Below the pieces are notes generated by a model that searched no databases, had not been told where the DNA came from, and saw only the letters and a program-made list of their open reading frames with translations. Below are positions 9,535 to 20,662 of a stretch of 64,000 nucleotides of DNA, in pieces; the stretch's first letter is position 1, and every line of letters begins with the position of its first letter. The stretch spans positions 2,506,001-2,570,000 of the forward strand of contig NZ_CP081878.1 of the NCBI RefSeq assembly GCF_022170825.1, read 5' to 3'. This stretch comes from Exiguobacterium acetylicum (GTDB lineage: Bacteria; Bacillota; Bacilli; Exiguobacteriales; Exiguobacteriaceae). The translations under genes and the position numbers were made by a program.

Positions 9535-9539
9535 TCAAT
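9413..9539. repeat. Structured 127-bp Bacillales-type dispersed repeat
   Basis: Terminal inverted repeats ATTGATTTTC (9413-9422) and GAAAATCAAT (9530-9539) bound the element. Inside, CTCCTGCGGG (9437-9446) pairs perfectly with CCCGCAGGAG (9467-9476), followed by GACGAGGAGGC and CCGCCCGCGGAAAG. From memory, this GGAGACTCCTGCGGGA...CCCGCAGGAG...GCCCGCGGAAAG pattern recurs between genes in many Bacillaceae. I see only one full copy here. The right end contains the stop codon of the 9535-9888 gene. Confidence 0.75.
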
Positions 9540-9888
9540 GAATATCTTCGCTTTGATTCTTTTTATTTTTCTTCTCTGTATACAAACGTCGAATCAAAGC
9601 AACAACGAACGCAACGATTGCCAGCGGCTCAAACAAATAAATCAATAGGAACGTGACATCAATGACGGCATCCTCCGGATTATAACGGATGATATAGAGC
9701 GCACCGGGTAAGATGGCAATCAGTCCGCCAATCCCAAGTGCCGTTCCAAAAATCAGACTCTGACGCGAAAACCGGCTCGTGATTTGATACAAGCCGATGA
9801 ATAGTATGAGTTCCGTAAAATAGATGAGGCGCAACGGGATGTCACCAATCGACGTATCAAGCCCTAAAAACAAAAACCGAAATAGCAT
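9535..9888 (-). CDS. Hypothetical membrane protein
   Basis: A 117-residue protein with three to four hydrophobic segments (about residues 1-10, 18-34, 43-63 and 74-98) and a strongly basic, asparagine-rich tail (KKNKKNQSEDIH). No family was recognised. GGGAAGGGGG precedes the ATG. The TGA stop at 9535-9537 lies within the terminal inverted repeat of the adjacent element, so insertion of the repeat may have altered the original C-terminus. Confidence 0.6.
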   Translation of the reverse strand: MLFRFLFLGLDTSIGDIPLRLIYFTELILFIGLYQITSRFSRQSLIFGTALGIGGLIAILPGALYIIRYNPEDAVIDVTFLLIYLFEPLAIVAFVVALIRRLYTEKKNKKNQSEDIH

Positions 9889-10023
9889 GTCGATTCCCCC
9901 TTCCCTCTAGTTCTACCCCGAACAGCGTTCTCGTAATGCTGGATTTCCAGTTTCCCTGCATATCCTCGCTTTAATTAGGGAATAGCTAGAGAGTTACAGT
10001 CACATACAGAGAGTTGGGATCGG

Positions 10024-10344
10024 ATGAAAGAAGAACACTCGATGAGGGTCGTCAGTTGTCTGAATGATTATTTCGAACGTCATCAGCAACCCCTTCAGGT
10101 CGATCTCTTACGAGGTCTACCACCGATCGTGCTATTGTTGCGCGATGACGCGAAACGTGCCTTTCCGAAGGAAGCGAACTTGCACGATGAACTGTTACAA
10201 GACATCAAACGTTTGATTCAGGAATGTTTGGATCCCGATACACTGCGCGAATTAGGAATCGATGTCGATCTCCCGGACTTTTTCGTAACCCGTGCACCGC
10301 TTCATTCTGCCCATCATTATCTCGTTACATTCATTGAAGATTGA
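10024..10344 (+). CDS. Hypothetical protein, unrecognised
   Basis: A 106-residue acidic, soluble protein with no signal peptide. The second half (LLQDIKRLIQECLDPDTLRELGIDV then a beta-like VTRAPLHSAHHYLVTFIED) is faintly like the C-terminal half of DUF2294 proteins, too weak to name. The first ATG has a poor ribosome site; the ATG at 10042 is an alternative start. It lies on the plus strand among minus-strand genes and ends in a strong bidirectional terminator, which supports real expression. Confidence 0.5.
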   Translation: MKEEHSMRVVSCLNDYFERHQQPLQVDLLRGLPPIVLLLRDDAKRAFPKEANLHDELLQDIKRLIQECLDPDTLRELGIDVDLPDFFVTRAPLHSAHHYLVTFIED

Positions 10345-10353
10345 TCGTATGTT

Positions 10354-10412
10354 AAAAGCAGCTATCTTTTCGTTCACGCATTTCCGTGAAAGAAGAAATA
10401 GCTGCTTTTTTG
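10354..10412. terminator. Bidirectional terminator between convergent genes
   Basis: AAAAGCAGCTAT (10354-10365) pairs with ATAGCTGCTTTT (10398-10409), with T runs on both strands. It serves the 10024-10344 gene and the minus-strand 10482-11655 operon. Confidence 0.85.
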
Positions 10413-10481
10413 TAGACAGTAAAAAACCGATAGAGCCGCAGCACTACCGGTTATACTTTTCTTCACATATGAAAAGAGTAC

Positions 10482-10730
10482 TTAATTTTCAACCTCAAGA
10501 ATCGCTTCGATTTCAGCTTCTACTTCTTTGTTGACCATTTGCGAACGCTTTTTACGTAATTCGAGATCCATTTCCTGATCAATGAACTGGTTCGTATGCT
10601 TATCAAAGCAATCAAAACAGATCGGATAAAAATCTTTTGCTTCTTTGTTCAATGAGTTGAATTCCCACGTGTCGAGTTCCAAGTAACTGACTTGGTTGTT
10701 CGTTTCAGTTCCACAGATTTCACACTTCAT
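10482..10730 (-). CDS. Small zinc-ribbon-like protein
   Basis: An 82-residue protein with two CxxC pairs, CEIC at residues 3-6 and CFDC near residues 37-40, spaced like a treble-clef or zinc-ribbon metal site, then an acidic and basic helical tail (DLELRKKRSQMVNKEVEAEIEAI). Function is unknown. I use the ATG at 10730 because the GGAGG site is 8 nt away; the upstream ATG is only 2 nt from it. It follows the desaturase gene by 13 nt, so the two are likely one operon and it may serve the desaturase. Confidence 0.65.
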   Translation of the reverse strand: MKCEICGTETNNQVSYLELDTWEFNSLNKEAKDFYPICFDCFDKHTNQFIDQEMDLELRKKRSQMVNKEVEAEIEAILEVEN

Positions 10731-10743
10731 GTTCATTGCCTCC

Positions 10744-11655
10744 TTAGACGTCGAGCTTCGCTTTTTCGACTTGGCGTTCCTGACGTTCCTTGATGCGCTT
10801 CAAACGTCCATGATACTTCATGATGTTCGCTTGAGACTGTTTCGCTTCTTCGGTTGTCGGCTCCAGGTCAGCGATCCCCCAGTATTTGACGACGACGTCT
10901 AATACTTGGTCGAAGTATTGGAGTGGTCCATAGTTCGTATCAACAGCAATCGTCTTCATACGTTCTGTAAAGTCCGGCATGACAGCACCTGGCATCGAGA
11001 AGTTAATGATGACATCTTCGAAGAAGACGATGAAGTTTGGATCGAGCTCTAAGTGTGCTTTAACCGTGTCACGATAGAACGCGTAATGCAGCGCTTCGTC
11101 CTTCGCTAGGCGACGGAGTAATGTTGCTAAGTCCTTGTCGTGTGCTCCTGCGATTTTCGCGACGTTGTTATAAAAGACGAGTGTCGCTAACTCTTGCAGT
11201 GACGTATACGCCATCGTCGCTAACGGATTCGTAAAGTCCGGGAACCAGCCACTTTCAACGACGCGTCTTCTTAACTGATGAAGTCGTGTCGGATTGACGT
11301 TTCGCGTAACGAGTAAATACGTCTCGAGTAAGTTCGAGTGCTGATCTTCTTCTGCTGTCCACGTCCGGACGAAATCATTGATGACTTCCATCGAGTTCTT
11401 AAATGTATAGTCTAAGTGCGACGTATACCAAGGTAAGTTGACCTCTGTCAGCAATGCCGTTTCGATCGCGACGATGACACCTTCCGGAAGCGTGACTTGG
11501 CTTTCGTCCCAAGGAACACGTTTAAACGACATCGCCTTATCCCACGGAATGAACTCGTGATAGCTCCAGTCAATGTTGGCTGAACGCTCCTTGTGTAGTC
11601 GATATAACTCTTGAATGCGTGGTTCTAAACGGATATCTAAATCTGAACTTAACAT
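10744..11655 (-). CDS. Acyl-ACP desaturase, ferritin-like di-iron type
   Basis: Predicted soluble fatty-acid desaturase that introduces a double bond into acyl chains bound to acyl carrier protein. The 303-residue protein carries the di-iron ligands of the FA_desaturase_2 family: Glu71, then E103-x-x-H106 (EEDQH), Glu155 and E187-x-x-H190 (DEALH). The start at 11655 is supported by GGAGAT. The family is common in plants and Actinobacteria and rarer in Firmicutes, which more often use the membrane enzyme Des. It is the first gene of a two-gene operon with the zinc-ribbon protein. A role in membrane fluidity at low temperature is likely but inferred. Confidence 0.9.
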   Translation of the reverse strand: MLSSDLDIRLEPRIQELYRLHKERSANIDWSYHEFIPWDKAMSFKRVPWDESQVTLPEGVIVAIETALLTEVNLPWYTSHLDYTFKNSMEVINDFVRTWTAEEDQHSNLLETYLLVTRNVNPTRLHQLRRRVVESGWFPDFTNPLATMAYTSLQELATLVFYNNVAKIAGAHDKDLATLLRRLAKDEALHYAFYRDTVKAHLELDPNFIVFFEDVIINFSMPGAVMPDFTERMKTIAVDTNYGPLQYFDQVLDVVVKYWGIADLEPTTEEAKQSQANIMKYHGRLKRIKERQERQVEKAKLDV

Positions 11656-11844
11656 GATCTTATCTCCTTTAGACGTATTTTTCACCTTCATCGAGCAAGA
11701 TGTTATTAATCCCTATAACTATTTGATTTGCACTTATTTATGAGTATAACATTTTAGTCATCTACTAGGATGAATCAATTTTTTGACAGTTCAGTATAGT
11801 TTTCATGACAAAAATGGTTTTCATGTTTGACATTGCATGATATA

Positions 11845-11893
11845 CAAAAAACCTCCTATCCGTGTGTACGTATCACACGAATAGGAGGTTTTC
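11845..11893 (-). terminator. Terminator of the glycolytic operon (after eno)
   Basis: Long stem of AAACCTCCTATCCGTGTG against CACACGAATAGGAGGTTT, followed by TTTTTTG on the minus strand. It ends the cggR-to-eno unit. Confidence 0.88.
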
Positions 11894-11924
11894 CTTATAG
11901 CTTGTTCAAACGATCAACCTGAAA

Positions 11925-13217
<1,293 letters not shown>

Positions 13218-13276
13218 TTAAATTCGCTCCTTTTGTGTGTAAGAAATATGTGCTGTAGCTACTTCGATCGACGGGA

Positions 13277-14824
13277 TTATTTTTTCAATACGATCGATTT
13301 ACCAGTCATCTCTGCTGGTTGGTCCGCTCCGAGGAGATCAAGGACCGTTGGTGCGAGGTCAGCGAGTGCACCTGTAAGTGGTTCAAGGAGTTCAACGTCC
13401 TCGACCGTCACGATACATGGAACGGGTTCTGTCGTATGCGCCGTCATCTTACTGCCGTCTGCATTGAGGACTTTATCCGCGTTCCCGTGGTCAGCCGTGA
13501 TGACTGCCGCGCCGCCTTTGCTGAGAATCAAGTCAACGACTTTCCCAAGACACTCATCGACTGCTTCGATCGCCTTTTTCGTCGGCTCGAGCATACCCGA
13601 GTGACCGACCATATCCGGGTTAGCGAAGTTGAGGATGATGGCGTCGTGTTTGTCCGAGTTGATTGCATCGACGAGCGCATCTGTAACTTCATAGACGCTC
13701 ATCTCTGGTTTCAAGTCGTATGTCGCGACTTTTGGTGAAGGGATCAAGATCCGATCTTCCCCTTCGTATGGTTCTTCACGTTGTCCGTTGAAGAAGAACG
13801 TGACGTGCGGATACTTTTCCGTTTCCGCGATGCGTAGCTGTTTGAGACCTTGTTTTGACAATGTCTCACCAAGCGTGTTTTTGATGTCTTCAGGCGGGAA
13901 GACGATGTCCGTATCAAGCGCATCCGAGTACTTCGTCATCGAGACGAGTAGCAGGTTCTTCGGTGCGTTGTCCGGAAGTTCGAATCCGTCGAAGCCTTTT
14001 TTCTCTTTGTAGACTTTTGAAAGCTGAATCGCACGGTCAGGACGATAGTTGAAGAACACGATCGCATCGTTATCGTGGATCGGTGCGACTGGCGTACCGT
14101 CTTCCTGCACGACAACAGTTGGTTCGATGAACTCATCCGTTACGTCTTGTTTGTACGAAGCTTCAACCATGCCGATTGGATCCTTCGTCGTTGGACCTTC
14201 ACCGAACGTGATGACGTCATAGACTTTCTTGACGCGCTCCCAACGGTTATCGCGATCCATCGCATAGTAGCGACCAGAAATACTCGCGAATTGTCCAACA
14301 TTCAATTCGTCCATCTTCGCTTGCGCGTCACGGAGGAAACCAGCGCCCGATTGTGGGTCGCAGTCACGTCCGTCCGTGAAAGCATGGAGGTAGACTTTTT
14401 CGATTTCGTGAAGTTTCGCGAATTCGAGCACCGCATATAAGTGGTTGATATGACTGTGGATCCCACCGTCAGAAACCAAACCGAAGATATGAAGCGCTGA
14501 ACCGTATTTCTTCACGTGACCTGCCGCATCGTTCATCGCTTGACGCGAGAAGAACGAGCGATCCTTGACTGCGTTGTTGATTCGGGATAGCGATTGATAG
14601 ACGACGCGACCTGCACCGATGTTGAGGTGACCCACTTCTGAGTTCCCCATTTGACCTTCAGGCAAACCGACGTATTCGCCTTTCGCATTCAACAACGTAT
14701 GCGGGTATTGACCCCAGTAACGGTCGAAGTTCGGTTTGTTTGCCGCCGTAACAGCATTTCCAAACTCCTCGTCACGCATACCAAAACCATCAAGGATGAT
14801 CAGTGCGACTGGACGTTTTGTCAT
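13277..14824 (-). CDS. gpmI: Cofactor-independent phosphoglycerate mutase
   Basis: Interconverts 3- and 2-phosphoglycerate with manganese. The 515-residue protein belongs to the alkaline phosphatase superfamily, with Asp12 (ILDGFG), the phospho-acceptor Ser62 (MGNSEVGH) and the C-terminal metal-binding TADHGNAD. Its ATG directly follows the tpiA stop with no gap. The 59-nt space to eno is the last internal junction of the glycolytic operon. Confidence 0.97.
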   Translation of the reverse strand: MTKRPVALIILDGFGMRDEEFGNAVTAANKPNFDRYWGQYPHTLLNAKGEYVGLPEGQMGNSEVGHLNIGAGRVVYQSLSRINNAVKDRSFFSRQAMNDAAGHVKKYGSALHIFGLVSDGGIHSHINHLYAVLEFAKLHEIEKVYLHAFTDGRDCDPQSGAGFLRDAQAKMDELNVGQFASISGRYYAMDRDNRWERVKKVYDVITFGEGPTTKDPIGMVEASYKQDVTDEFIEPTVVVQEDGTPVAPIHDNDAIVFFNYRPDRAIQLSKVYKEKKGFDGFELPDNAPKNLLLVSMTKYSDALDTDIVFPPEDIKNTLGETLSKQGLKQLRIAETEKYPHVTFFFNGQREEPYEGEDRILIPSPKVATYDLKPEMSVYEVTDALVDAINSDKHDAIILNFANPDMVGHSGMLEPTKKAIEAVDECLGKVVDLILSKGGAAVITADHGNADKVLNADGSKMTAHTTEPVPCIVTVEDVELLEPLTGALADLAPTVLDLLGADQPAEMTGKSIVLKK

Positions 14825-15577
14825 TTAAATCGCCTCCAACAGTTTGAGGAACGATCCTGTCTCAAGACTTGCACCGCCGACGAGCGCGCCGTCGATGTCT
14901 GGTTGAGCCATATATTCTTTGATGTTTTCCGGTTTGACGCTACCACCGTATTGGATGCGGACAGCTTCTGCTGCTTCAGCACCAAATTCAGATGCAACGA
15001 CGTCACGGACGAATTTACAAGAATCTTGTGCATCTTGTTCTGTCGCTGATTTACCTGTTCCGATTGCCCAGACAGGCTCGTAAGCGACGACGAGATTTTT
15101 CACTTGGTCGACAGTAAGACCTTTGAGGCTGTTTGCTGTCTGTTCGCGGATGACGTCTTCGAACTTGCCGCCTTCACGCTCTTCCAGTGTTTCACCTACA
15201 CAAACGATTGGAACGAGACCGTGCTCGAACGCTTTTTTCGCTTTGCTGTTGATGAACGCATCTGTTTCGCCGAAGTACTCACGACGCTCAGAGTGACCGA
15301 GGATGACGTATGTCACGTCGAGTTCTTTGAGCATGAGCGGGCTGATTTCACCAGTGAAGGCACCGCTCTCTTTGTCGTACATGTTTTGAGCACCGATCTT
15401 AAGATCCGTACCAGCTGCTGCTTCTGTCAAGTGTGCCAAGAATACTGCTGGCGCACAGACGGCTGCGTCGACTGTCGTCGAAGCAGGTACAGCTCCTTTG
15501 ACTTCCTCAACGAATGCGACTGCATCCTTGAGCGTCAGATTCATCTTCCAGTTACCTGCGATAATTGGTTTACGCAT
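14825..15577 (-). CDS. tpiA: Triosephosphate isomerase
   Basis: Interconverts dihydroxyacetone phosphate and glyceraldehyde-3-phosphate. The 250-residue TIM barrel shows Asn9 and Lys11 (GNWKMN), His95 (LGHSERR), the catalytic Glu in [10 protein letters not shown] and the phosphate loop GGSV/GGASL. Located between pgk and gpmI as in other Bacillales. Confidence 0.98.
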   Translation of the reverse strand: MRKPIIAGNWKMNLTLKDAVAFVEEVKGAVPASTTVDAAVCAPAVFLAHLTEAAAGTDLKIGAQNMYDKESGAFTGEISPLMLKELDVTYVILGHSERREYFGETDAFINSKAKKAFEHGLVPIVCVGETLEEREGGKFEDVIREQTANSLKGLTVDQVKNLVVAYEPVWAIGTGKSATEQDAQDSCKFVRDVVASEFGAEAAEAVRIQYGGSVKPENIKEYMAQPDIDGALVGGASLETGSFLKLLEAI

Positions 15578-15604
15578 TGAGAAACACTCCCTTGTGAACT
15601 TAGA

Positions 15605-16789
15605 TTACTTGTCGTTTAGCGCTTCGACACCAGGAAGAGCTTTCCCTTCCATGAATTCGAGACTTGCTCCACCACCTGTAGAGATGTGGCTCATTTTGTC
15701 AGCAAGACCGAATTTCTCTGCCGCAGCAGCTGAGTCGCCACCGCCGATGATTGAGTACGCATCGCTGTCCGCAAGAGCTTGCGCGACACCTTTTGTACCG
15801 TTTGCGTATTTATCGAGTTCGAATACGCCCATCGGTCCGTTCCAGACGACGAGTTTCGAGTTCTTGATTGCCTCTGCATAGAGTTCAACCGTTTTTGGAC
15901 CGATATCAAGTGACATGTGATCTGCTGGGATCTCTGTAATGTCACGTGGTCCGACATATGTTTCTTCTCCGAATTCCTTCGTGATGACACAGTCGACAGG
16001 CATGAGGAACTTAACGCCTTTTTCTTCTGCTTTTTTCATGAATTCCTTCGCTTGGTCGATTTTGTCGACCTCAAGAAGTGAAGTACCGACTTCGATACCA
16101 CGAGCTGTGAGGAACGTGTACGATAAGCCGCCACCGATGATCAACGTATCGACGATGTCGAGTAAGTGATCGATGACACCGATTTTATCCGCAACTTTCG
16201 AACCACCGATGATTGCCGTGAACGGGCGATCCGGGTTAGAAAGAGCTTTACCGAGAACTTGAAGTTCTTTTTCGATGAGAAGACCGGCAACTGCTGTGTC
16301 GACATGGTGTGCGATACCTTCTGTCGATGCGTGTGCACGGTGTGCTGCGCCGAACGCGTCGTTGACGAAGACGTCAGCGAGTTTCGCGAATCCTTTAGCG
16401 AGCTCTTCGTCATTTTTCGTTTCACCAGGGTAGAAGCGAACATTCTCTAAGACGACGACATCGCCGTTTTCGAGTTTGCTGACTGCTTCTTCTGCAACTG
16501 GACCGTATGCTTCTTCAACGAGCTTGATGTCTTTACCAAGCAATTCGCTGAGGCGTGCTACGACTGGTGCAAGTGAGAACTCAGGGTTCTTTTCGCCTTT
16601 TGGACGACCCATGTGGCTAGCGAGAATGACTTTTGCTCCGCCATCGATCAAGTGTTTGATCGTTGGGAGTGCAGCACGGATCCGTGTGTCATCCGTGATT
16701 TTACCGTCTTCCAACGGTACGTTGAAATCCACGCGTGTAAATACGCGTTTTCCTTGTACATCGATGTCGCGAATCGATTTCTTATTCAT
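15605..16789 (-). CDS. pgk: Phosphoglycerate kinase
   Basis: Transfers the acyl phosphate of 1,3-bisphosphoglycerate to ADP. The 394-residue protein is full length, with the N-domain [11 protein letters not shown] and SHMGRPKG motifs and the C-domain nucleotide site [13 protein letters not shown]. The leader between gapA and pgk contains two stem-loops that may tune its level relative to gapA. Confidence 0.98.
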   Translation of the reverse strand: MNKKSIRDIDVQGKRVFTRVDFNVPLEDGKITDDTRIRAALPTIKHLIDGGAKVILASHMGRPKGEKNPEFSLAPVVARLSELLGKDIKLVEEAYGPVAEEAVSKLENGDVVVLENVRFYPGETKNDEELAKGFAKLADVFVNDAFGAAHRAHASTEGIAHHVDTAVAGLLIEKELQVLGKALSNPDRPFTAIIGGSKVADKIGVIDHLLDIVDTLIIGGGLSYTFLTARGIEVGTSLLEVDKIDQAKEFMKKAEEKGVKFLMPVDCVITKEFGEETYVGPRDITEIPADHMSLDIGPKTVELYAEAIKNSKLVVWNGPMGVFELDKYANGTKGVAQALADSDAYSIIGGGDSAAAAEKFGLADKMSHISTGGGASLEFMEGKALPGVEALNDK

Positions 16790-16819
16790 ACATTCGTCCT
16801 CCGTCTCTTACGTATAGTG

Positions 16820-16887
16820 AGGGGCGAATGCCCCTCCCGCTTTTTTCCGCAATAAGAGCGGAGACTGATATCGTTTCCGCTCTTATT
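16820..16887 (-). promoter_or_regulatory. Tandem stem-loops between gapA and pgk
   Basis: One stem pairs AATAAGAGCGGA (16851-16862) with TCCGCTCTTATT (16876-16887) around 13 nt. A second, AGGGGC/GCCCCT (16820-16835), lies just upstream of the pgk ribosome site. Neither has a U tract on the transcribed strand. They look like mRNA processing or stability elements rather than terminators. Confidence 0.6.
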
Positions 16888-16910
16888 CAATTGCTATTTA
16901 ATTGCTCGAA

Positions 16911-17960
<1,050 letters not shown>

Positions 17961-17971
17961 TCAAAAGGGGG

Positions 17972-19000
17972 TTACCCTTTCAAAATCGAAGCTGCTGCGC
18001 CTTCATCCGTAATCAGGATGATGTCAGGCGACTGTTTGACATAGGCGTTGATCGCTTCTGCCTTCGAATGACCACCTGCGACGACGATGACGTGTTCGAC
18101 TTGCTTCAAGTCATCCAGTTGGAGACCAACTGTCTTGACCCGGTGCACGATGTTCCCGTCTCGGTCGAAGTAATAACCGAATGCTTCCGCTACTGCCTGT
18201 TCATGTTCCAGTCGGGTCAGGAGATCCTCAGATGCGCGACGACGTTTTGCCATCGTTTTCGCCTCACCAATTCCATGTACCACGATTGAAGCACCTTTAA
18301 TCATTTGAAGCACATTTTTTATGCTCGGCTCTTCGATCATCTTGACGAACGTCTCTGTACTGACCATGTCCGGGATGTGAAGCAGATGATAATCACTTTG
18401 AGCGCGTGACGCCATCCGTGAGCATACTGTGTTCGCTTGTAGTTCGAGCGTTTCTCCTAGTCCTCCGCGTGCCGGAACGAACGTCATTGGACGGTGTTCC
18501 TTGTCTGGCGACATCATCGCCGCGACGGAAGCCATCGTCGTACCGCCTGTGACAGCGATCGTATTGTGATGGTCTGAAGAAAGCTCTCGCTTGAGTCGTG
18601 CGACGGTCGCCCGCCCCATGTCTCGTTGTACCCAGAAGGTCTCATCGGAATCACCCGGTACGATGACGACGTCCCGTACCCCGAGTCTCTCTTTCAAGGC
18701 TTTCGCCATGTCTGAGATTCCTGCGAGTTCTCCCATGATGCTGTGCATGCTGCGAAGAACATTTCGTCCTTCATCCGTTAAGGACATCCCTTGCGTTGCG
18801 ACCTCTAGGAGATCTTGTTGCTTCAAAAAGTCGACTTCCCGCCGTAAGACGCGTTCCGTCAAGCCAAGGCTTGTCGCAAGCGTACGTCGTCCGATTGGTT
18901 GCATCAGTCGCACATAATGAAGGATGTCGTAGCGTGTCTGCATTTCTTCGATCAGATCAGGCACGATTCGTTTTTGGATCTGGACTAACTGCCGAATCAT
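17972..19000 (-). CDS. cggR: Central glycolytic genes repressor
   Basis: SorC-family repressor that shuts off the gapA operon without glycolytic flux and is released by fructose-1,6-bisphosphate. The 342-residue protein opens with MIRQLVQIQKRIVPDL and a winged HTH (PIGRRTLATSLGLTERVLRR). It then has the sugar-binding domain with VTGGTTM, FVPARGGLGE, HGIGEAKTMAKRR and VAGGHSKAEAI, all matching Bacillus CggR. I start at 19000 after GAGGAGAGGG; the longer frame runs through the operator. It is the first gene of its own target operon. Confidence 0.95.
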   Translation of the reverse strand: MIRQLVQIQKRIVPDLIEEMQTRYDILHYVRLMQPIGRRTLATSLGLTERVLRREVDFLKQQDLLEVATQGMSLTDEGRNVLRSMHSIMGELAGISDMAKALKERLGVRDVVIVPGDSDETFWVQRDMGRATVARLKRELSSDHHNTIAVTGGTTMASVAAMMSPDKEHRPMTFVPARGGLGETLELQANTVCSRMASRAQSDYHLLHIPDMVSTETFVKMIEEPSIKNVLQMIKGASIVVHGIGEAKTMAKRRRASEDLLTRLEHEQAVAEAFGYYFDRDGNIVHRVKTVGLQLDDLKQVEHVIVVAGGHSKAEAINAYVKQSPDIILITDEGAAASILKG

Positions 19001-19027
19001 GTATTTCCCTCTCCTCTCAAGTAGCTG

Positions 19028-19062
19028 GACGCTTTTTGTCCCGCATGTCATAACGTGTCCCA
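19028..19062 (-). promoter_or_regulatory. CggR operator
   Basis: Minus strand reads TGGGAC-N6-TGAC-N3-CGGGAC-N6-CGTC. This matches the tandem CGGGAC-N6-TGTC layout of the B. subtilis operator as I remember it, with half-sites 19 rather than 20 bp apart. It lies between the promoter and the cggR start. Confidence 0.78.
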
Positions 19063-19076
19063 CTTGGTACACCGTT

Positions 19077-19105
19077 ATCATAACAGTCCATTTCTCGCCT
19101 TGCAA
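19077..19105 (-). promoter_or_regulatory. Sigma-A promoter of the cggR-gapA operon
   Basis: TTGCAA (19100-19105), a 17-nt spacer and TATGAT (19077-19082) on the minus strand, directly upstream of the CggR operator. Confidence 0.8.
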
Positions 19106-19115
19106 GTCTCGTTTC

Positions 19116-19376
19116 TCAAGTTTTTTGAAGTAAGCGTTTTCTTACTGTTTCCGTGTCGAATTTGCCATAACTCCAGATTTCCTCGTCATGCATGACGACG
19201 GGAATCTCGTATAAGAACCGTAGACTGAGCGCTTCATCCTGATCAATGTTGACTTCCTCGAACGTCCATTCCGGAAACTCATCGAGTACGAAGTCGAGTA
19301 AGATGGCGGCCTCTTCACATAGCGTACATCCCGGACGTGAATAGAGTGTTAAGTGTCTGTGTCGTTTTAATCCCAT
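19116..19376 (-). CDS. Glutaredoxin-like (DUF836) thioredoxin-fold protein
   Basis: An 86-residue protein with the fold signature LTLYSRPGCTLCEEA, a CxxC pair (CTLC), and the cis-proline IPVVM typical of the glutaredoxin-like DUF836 family. Probably a thiol redox or assembly factor; the partner is unknown. Its first 10 nt overlap the end of rpoN, so it is expressed from the rpoN transcript. It ends only 11 nt before the -35 box of the cggR promoter. Confidence 0.85.
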   Translation of the reverse strand: MGLKRHRHLTLYSRPGCTLCEEAAILLDFVLDEFPEWTFEEVNIDQDEALSLRFLYEIPVVMHDEEIWSYGKFDTETVRKRLLQKT

Positions 19377-20509
19377 TCTGATTGCGCCTTCCTTTGCTGC
19401 ATCGTTTTTCGGGTCAATCCAAGCGCTGCCCGGTATTTTGCGACCGTCCGTCGCGCGACTGTTAGACCGTCTTCCTGCAGGCGTTCCGTCAATTGCTGAT
19501 CACTTAACGGTCGATCGCTTTGCTGAATGTATTCGGCGATTCGTCGTTTGATTAAAAAACTCGAATCCCCAGTCGTCGTCCGTGAGACGAACAAGTCTTC
19601 TAGGGCAACGAGACCATGTACTGTCTCGACGTACTTCGAAGCAATCGCTCGACCGATTGTCGATGGATGATGTCCCGTTGCTTCTGCGACTTGTTTTTTG
19701 GTCAGTGGCTCAAGATGCAGTTCGCCCTTGAACCAGCGTCCTTGTTGTTCAAGCAAGACCGAGAGGATGGCATGCAACGTGACACGCCGTCGTTCGTAAG
19801 CGCGCAAAAAAGGCGTTGCCTCTTTTAATTCGAGCCACGTCTGATCCGTGTCAAGTGTCATCCAGTCGATATGAAGTTCTCCATCCAACACATGAATTCG
19901 CGCCTCCGCTGTGACTGTTCGTTCTCCCTTTCGAAGATCTGGGGTCCGGCTTAGTCGCGTCAGTCGTTTTCGCAACCGCGTTCGATCCGGTTCACTGAAC
20001 CTAGTGAACACCTGGTTCGCCGATTCATGTCGCAACCGATCCGTCAGTTCGATCAGTTCCGTATCATCTAGCTCGATTGCCTGTAACCACTGGCACTCGC
20101 GTTCCGAGCGGGCAGCGATGCCGACCGGTTCACATTGTTGGAGGAGCATTCGTGCTTCTTTAATCGATGCGACATCAGTTGAGAAGGATGCAGCAAGCTG
20201 CTCGTCCGATGTTCGCATTAAACCGTCCGCTTCTAAATACACAATGAGTTGTTCCGCCATATATCTTATTTCCTGTCTGACTGATTCTAAACGTATTTGT
20301 GCAAGAAGCTCCTCTTCATAGGACGCCACGTTTCCCGTCACTTGCTCGACTTCTAGCGAAACCTGATTCGGGTAATGGCGGTGCATTCGTCGTTTCAACC
20401 GTCGCCATTCCTCCTCGAGTTCAGCCGCGGGTTGCTCGAGTACATGTAACTGATACTGTTGTGACGCCGATAACGTCATTTTTTGCGTCTGTTCCTGGCG
20501 TTGATCCAT
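19367..20509 (-). CDS. rpoN: RNA polymerase sigma-54 factor, short form
   Basis: Alternative sigma factor (SigL in Bacillus) for -12/-24 promoters that need an AAA+ activator. The C-terminal DNA-binding part is clear: an HTH (KKQVAEATGHHPSTIGRAI) and the RpoN box ARRTVAKYR near residue 355. The 380-residue length is short against about 430-480 for the family. The N-terminal region I is reduced and poor in the usual leucine and glutamine repeats. The coding sequence is open throughout, so I read it as a compact but functional sigma factor. No enhancer-binding activator is in the window. Confidence 0.88.
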   Translation of the reverse strand: MDQRQEQTQKMTLSASQQYQLHVLEQPAAELEEEWRRLKRRMHRHYPNQVSLEVEQVTGNVASYEEELLAQIRLESVRQEIRYMAEQLIVYLEADGLMRTSDEQLAASFSTDVASIKEARMLLQQCEPVGIAARSERECQWLQAIELDDTELIELTDRLRHESANQVFTRFSEPDRTRLRKRLTRLSRTPDLRKGERTVTAEARIHVLDGELHIDWMTLDTDQTWLELKEATPFLRAYERRRVTLHAILSVLLEQQGRWFKGELHLEPLTKKQVAEATGHHPSTIGRAIASKYVETVHGLVALEDLFVSRTTTGDSSFLIKRRIAEYIQQSDRPLSDQQLTERLQEDGLTVARRTVAKYRAALGLTRKTMQQRKAQSEWD

Positions 20510-20610
20510 CGATTCCCCTCCTCTGCTTCTTATTATAGAAGAAACGTTTTGAAAAACATCCTGCGAACCCTTCTTGAGTGGCTAGGGAAAAGAAAAGTCA
20601 TGCTTCCCTA

Positions 20611-20639
20611 TTGCTTTTCTGAAAAAATGTCGATATACT
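20611..20639 (+). promoter_or_regulatory. Promoter of tRNA-Arg
   Basis: TTGCTT (20611-20616), 17-nt spacer, TATACT (20634-20639), 23 nt before the tRNA. Confidence 0.75.
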
Positions 20640-20662
20640 ATTAATTGTTCAGTACATCAGAT

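Noticed and set aside
16821-16846. Plus-strand terminator (GC stem then TTTTTT)
   Set aside because: Nothing is transcribed on the plus strand here and the T run is separated from the stem by five bases.
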